Of a stretch of 64,000 bases of DNA, positions 61,744 through 64,000 are shown piece by piece. A program made the position numbers and the translations under genes. Origin of the DNA: Methanobacteriota archaeon (GTDB lineage: Archaea > Thermoplasmatota > Thermoplasmata > UBA10834). A model generated the notes under the pieces. That model was not told where the DNA came from. It ran no database searches and saw only the letters and a list, made by a program, of their open reading frames with translations. The stretch spans positions 16,783-80,782 of the forward strand of contig DYTN01000007.1 of assembly GCA_020725925.1 (NCBI GenBank). The letters run 5' to 3'. Within the stretch, counting starts at the first letter, position 1. Each line of letters opens with the position of its first letter.

Positions 61744-63180
61744 TCAGAGGTACCGCCTGAGGACCAGAGGTATCTTGTCGATCACGTCCGTGGCCAGCAT
61801 GCCGTAGCTCTTCTCCTCGAATGCGAGAGTCCCGGCGAGCCCCGCCGTGAACGCCCCGATCCTGGCCGCGGCAAACGGCGCGGCCTTCTGGGCCATCATC
61901 CCTGCAACCACTCCAGTCAGGACGTCCCCTGTCCCCCCGACGGTCATCGCGTCATGGTGCACCCTGTTCAGCTTGACGTATTTGCCGTCGCTGATGACAT
62001 CGACCGGGCCTTTCAGCAGTATGGTCATGCCCAGCCTTCCAGCGGCCTCCTTCACCATGCCCTTTCTCTTCTCGATGTCCTCAGGGGGCACGGTCCTTCC
62101 CGTCAGCTTCCTGAACTCCCCCGCATGTGGCGTGATGACCCCGTCCTTCCCTCTGAGGATCCTCGGTCTCGCCCCGCATGCCGTGATCGCATCAGCGTCG
62201 ATGACCAGAGGCCTCCTCGCCTTCAGCACGAGCTCCTCGACGGCCTCTAATGTCCCATCCGCACTTCCCAGTCCCGGCCCGATTGCCATCACGTCGGCGC
62301 TCTTGGAGGCCTCCACCAGGTCGTCCACATGCTCCGGTCCGAGCACCTCGCCCTTGAGGGCCCTTACGATCATGCTGGGCGAGTAGATCGCAACCGGGAT
62401 CGCCGCAGGTTCCGGAGTCCAGACGAAGGCTAGGTCCACTCCGGAACGCATCGCGGCCATGCCTGTGAATGCAGGCGCACCGGTGTACGGTCCGCCCCCG
62501 ATGACCATGACTCTGCCCGCGTCCCCCTTGTGAGCGTCCTTCTTGCGCCTCGGGAGCAGGTAGAAGTCCCCAGGGCCGCAGTATAGCTCGGCCTCGGGCG
62601 GGATTCCGATGCCCTCGGTCACGATTCTGCCGGAGTTCTTCGGAGTCATGCCCTGCTTGGGAGCGTGCAGTGTGACAGTCACGTCCGGCTTCGCGGAGAG
62701 ATCCGAGGGCCAGCCAGACGGGACGTCGATCGACACGACAGTCCTTTTCGACGCGTTCATGAGCTTGATGTACTTCGCGTACGGGTCCCTCGGCCGTCCC
62801 TGGAGCCCGACTCCCAGCAGCGCATCGACGATGATGCCGTACTGCTTGGCGTCGAACTGCTCGAGCGGCCTCAGGTGCTCGACGACCTTCTGGAGGTTCG
62901 CGCGTGCTATGTCGCTGGTGATCTCTTGCTCGGGCTCGAGGAGGAAGATGTCGACTGGGAGGCTCTTCGCGATGAGCCGCGCCGCGACGAACCCGTCCCC
63001 GCCGTTGTTGCCCTTGCCGCACAGTACTGCGATTCTGGAGCCCGGCTTGGCCATTGCGAGGACATGCTTCGCCACGGCCTCGCCCGCTCTCTCCATGAGG
63101 GTGATCGTCCTGACCCCGAGGTACGAGGAGTTGATGTCGAGTACCCTGACCTCCTCCGGAGGGATAGCTGAACGCGCCAC
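61744..63180 (-). CDS. nnr: bifunctional NAD(P)H-hydrate epimerase/dehydratase
   Basis: 478 residues. The N-terminal epimerase domain has VLCGKGNNGGDGFVAARLIA and IIVDALLGVGLQGRPRDPY. The C-terminal ADP-dependent dehydratase domain has GDAGRVMVIGGGPYTGAPAF, ITPHAGEFRKLTGRTV and VGGTGDVLTGVVAGMMAQKA. It repairs hydrated NADH and NADPH. A minus-strand TATA-like box at about 63201-63209 suggests a leaderless transcript. Confidence 0.95.
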   Translation of the reverse strand: MARSAIPPEEVRVLDINSSYLGVRTITLMERAGEAVAKHVLAMAKPGSRIAVLCGKGNNGGDGFVAARLIAKSLPVDIFLLEPEQEITSDIARANLQKVVEHLRPLEQFDAKQYGIIVDALLGVGLQGRPRDPYAKYIKLMNASKRTVVSIDVPSGWPSDLSAKPDVTVTLHAPKQGMTPKNSGRIVTEGIGIPPEAELYCGPGDFYLLPRRKKDAHKGDAGRVMVIGGGPYTGAPAFTGMAAMRSGVDLAFVWTPEPAAIPVAIYSPSMIVRALKGEVLGPEHVDDLVEASKSADVMAIGPGLGSADGTLEAVEELVLKARRPLVIDADAITACGARPRILRGKDGVITPHAGEFRKLTGRTVPPEDIEKRKGMVKEAAGRLGMTILLKGPVDVISDGKYVKLNRVHHDAMTVGGTGDVLTGVVAGMMAQKAAPFAAARIGAFTAGLAGTLAFEEKSYGMLATDVIDKIPLVLRRYL

Positions 63181-63200
63181 GTCTTCGGATTGGCTAGTGC

Positions 63201-63209
63201 GCTATTAAA
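63201..63209 (-). promoter_or_regulatory. TATA-like box for nnr
   Basis: The minus strand reads tttaatagc about 25 bases before the ATG at 63180. Confidence 0.55.
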
Positions 63210-63275
63210 CCTGACGAGGACCCAGCGGACTAGCGCAGGCCAGGGTGCCCTTTTCGCCCTTGGATTTTCGAAAAG

Positions 63276-63284
63276 AAATAAATA
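63276..63284 (+). promoter_or_regulatory. TATA box for the DUF211 gene
   Basis: aaataaata about 45 bases before the GTG at 63325, in the divergent interval shared with nnr. Confidence 0.6.
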
Positions 63285-63324
63285 CGCAGACCTCGTACTC
63301 CAACCACCGGCAGGGAAAGTATCG

Positions 63325-63615
63325 GTGAGCGAGATCAAACGCCTCGTTTTGGACGTGTTGAAACCCCATCACCCGACCATCATAGAGATGTCCCGTAGGA
63401 TAGGGATTCTGAACGGCGTCTCAGGCGTCAACTGCACGCTCGAGGAGGTCGACCGGGAGACAGAGAGCGTCAAGATAACCATCGAGGGGACCTCCATCGA
63501 CTTCGAGAGCGTCGAGGAGACCATCTCGGACTGTGGCGGGGTAATCCACTCCGTCGACAGCGTCTCCGCGGGAAAGAAGCTCGTGGAAGAGGTCGAGACC
63601 CCGCAGGACAGGTAG
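63325..63615 (+). CDS. DUF211 family protein
   Basis: 96 residues from a GTG start (MSEIKRLVLDVLKPHHPTII). EMSRRIGILNGVSGVNCTLE, ETESVKITIEGTSIDFESVE and GGVIHSVDSVSAGKKLVEE are the conserved body of the archaeal DUF211 family, an alpha-beta fold of unknown function. An upstream in-frame start near 63190 is excluded because it would lie before the TATA box. Confidence 0.88.
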   Translation: MSEIKRLVLDVLKPHHPTIIEMSRRIGILNGVSGVNCTLEEVDRETESVKITIEGTSIDFESVEETISDCGGVIHSVDSVSAGKKLVEEVETPQDR

Positions 63616-63617
63616 GC

Positions 63618-63917
63618 TCAGGCCTTCTCCCTGGGCATCGTCTTCAGCTTGGAGGCGACCTTCGAGACCAGCTCTGTCTTCTTCATCTTGGGCTCGACGA
63701 GCACGCGTCCCCTGGCCCGGTACCAGAACCTCGGGTAGGACTTCTCGAGCTCGAGGATGCAGTCCAGGCGCAGTGATTTCGCTGCCTCGTAGACCATGTG
63801 CGCCGTTGGCGCCTCGACCGCGTCCCGCTTTGGGACCCTCCGGCCCTCGGCCCTGCTGACCCTGAGGTCGAAGTACGCGGGCCAGAGCACGGTGGCCTTC
63901 TCGGGATCTACAGCCAT
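63618..63917 (-). CDS. srp19: signal recognition particle 19 kDa protein SRP19
   Basis: 99 residues from the ATG at 63917 (MAVDPEKATVLWPAYFDLRV); a longer start at 63950 is possible. SRAEGRRVPKRDAVEAPTAH, ELEKSYPRFWYRARGRVLVE and PKMKKTELVSKVASKLKTM match archaeal SRP19. It binds 7S RNA to allow SRP54 assembly. No 7S RNA gene is in the window. Confidence 0.92.
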   Translation of the reverse strand: MAVDPEKATVLWPAYFDLRVSRAEGRRVPKRDAVEAPTAHMVYEAAKSLRLDCILELEKSYPRFWYRARGRVLVEPKMKKTELVSKVASKLKTMPREKA

Positions 63918-63949
63918 CGAACGCCTCGAGGCTTGCGAATGCCGCGGCA

Positions 63950-64000
63950 CTATCTAATCCTGTCGGTCCAGATGTCGAGCGCTATCCTCAGCTCGCCCCC
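63950..64000 (-). CDS. C-terminal end of an unidentified protein
   Basis: The last 51 bases carry a minus-strand frame reading GELRIALDIWTDRIR then a TAG stop at 63950-63952. The rest lies outside the window. The family cannot be named from 15 residues. Confidence 0.35.
   Translation of the reverse strand, partial: GGELRIALDIWTDRIR

Overview
The window is a compact, high-GC archaeal chromosome segment, most likely from an uncultured euryarchaeote of the Thermoplasmatota type. The evidence is a complete archaeal-order ribosomal protein cluster with SecY and an EMC3-like insertase, the exosome/proteasome/SBDS superoperon, archaeal RNase P proteins (Rpp29, Pop5), two FtsZ paralogs, a histone-fold protein, archaeosine synthesis (RaSEA), SRP19, an inactivated B-family polymerase (PolB2) cassette and TATA-box promoters. 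The lineage call is inference; no rRNA or tRNA gene is visible.

Layout. 1-4094: the tail of an MttB-family methyltransferase, a small zinc protein, and the two UDP-GlcNAc genes (GlmU-like, GlmS). 4103-5908: two PD-(D/E)XK nuclease-like genes in tandem, one a Cas4-like protein with a four-helix membrane insert and one a CDIN1 (C15orf41) homolog. 6107-13885: glycerol dehydrogenase, membrane proteins, the alanyl-tRNA editing protein AlaX, a GlcD/GlcF-type FAD plus Fe-S oxidase pair, an HD phosphohydrolase, an EamA transporter and a DUF504 protein. 13956-17518: an A-type flavoprotein broken by a one-base frameshift, adenine deaminase and a hypoxanthine phosphoribosyltransferase (purine salvage). 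17616-20532: a TctA-like permease, a winged-helix regulator with its membrane partner, and an exported protein. 20638-24375: PolB2 carrying a 167-residue mini-intein, with a small partner and a degenerate RecA-like protein. 24420-26000: a lower-GC accessory patch with zinc-ribbon proteins. 26138-30974: a membrane-anchored coiled-coil KaiC-like protein, a beta-CASP nuclease and TruB/Cbf5.

30937-46448 (minus strand) is one long translation and secretion operon: uL3-uL4-uL23-uL2-uS19-uL22-uS3-uL29-SUI1-Rpp29-uS17-uL14-uL24-eS4-uL5-uS14-uS8-uL6-eL32-eL19-uL18-uS5-uL30-uL15-SecY-EMC3-Cmk-TruB. Adenylate kinase, eL34 and eL14 are absent from their usual places. 46698-48285 holds DUF5611, RaSEA and a histone-fold protein; TyrRS and a DHH phosphoesterase follow. 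50490-55495 is the PsmA-SBDS-Rrp4-Rrp41-Rrp42-eL43-RpoP-Pcc1-prefoldin superoperon. 55618-58567 has Pop5 behind one ftsZ and a second, divergent ftsZ. The right end holds a multi-zinc-ribbon protein, a DUF2148 protein, two metallophosphoesterases, the NAD(P)HX repair enzyme Nnr, a DUF211 protein and SRP19.

Genes overlap or abut throughout. Several use TTG or GTG starts behind a GGAGGTG ribosome-binding site. I place the strongest novelty in the PolB2-intein/degenerate-RecA cassette, the two-nuclease pair, the membrane KaiC-like protein, and the structured leaders upstream of uL3 and between the two ftsZ genes.
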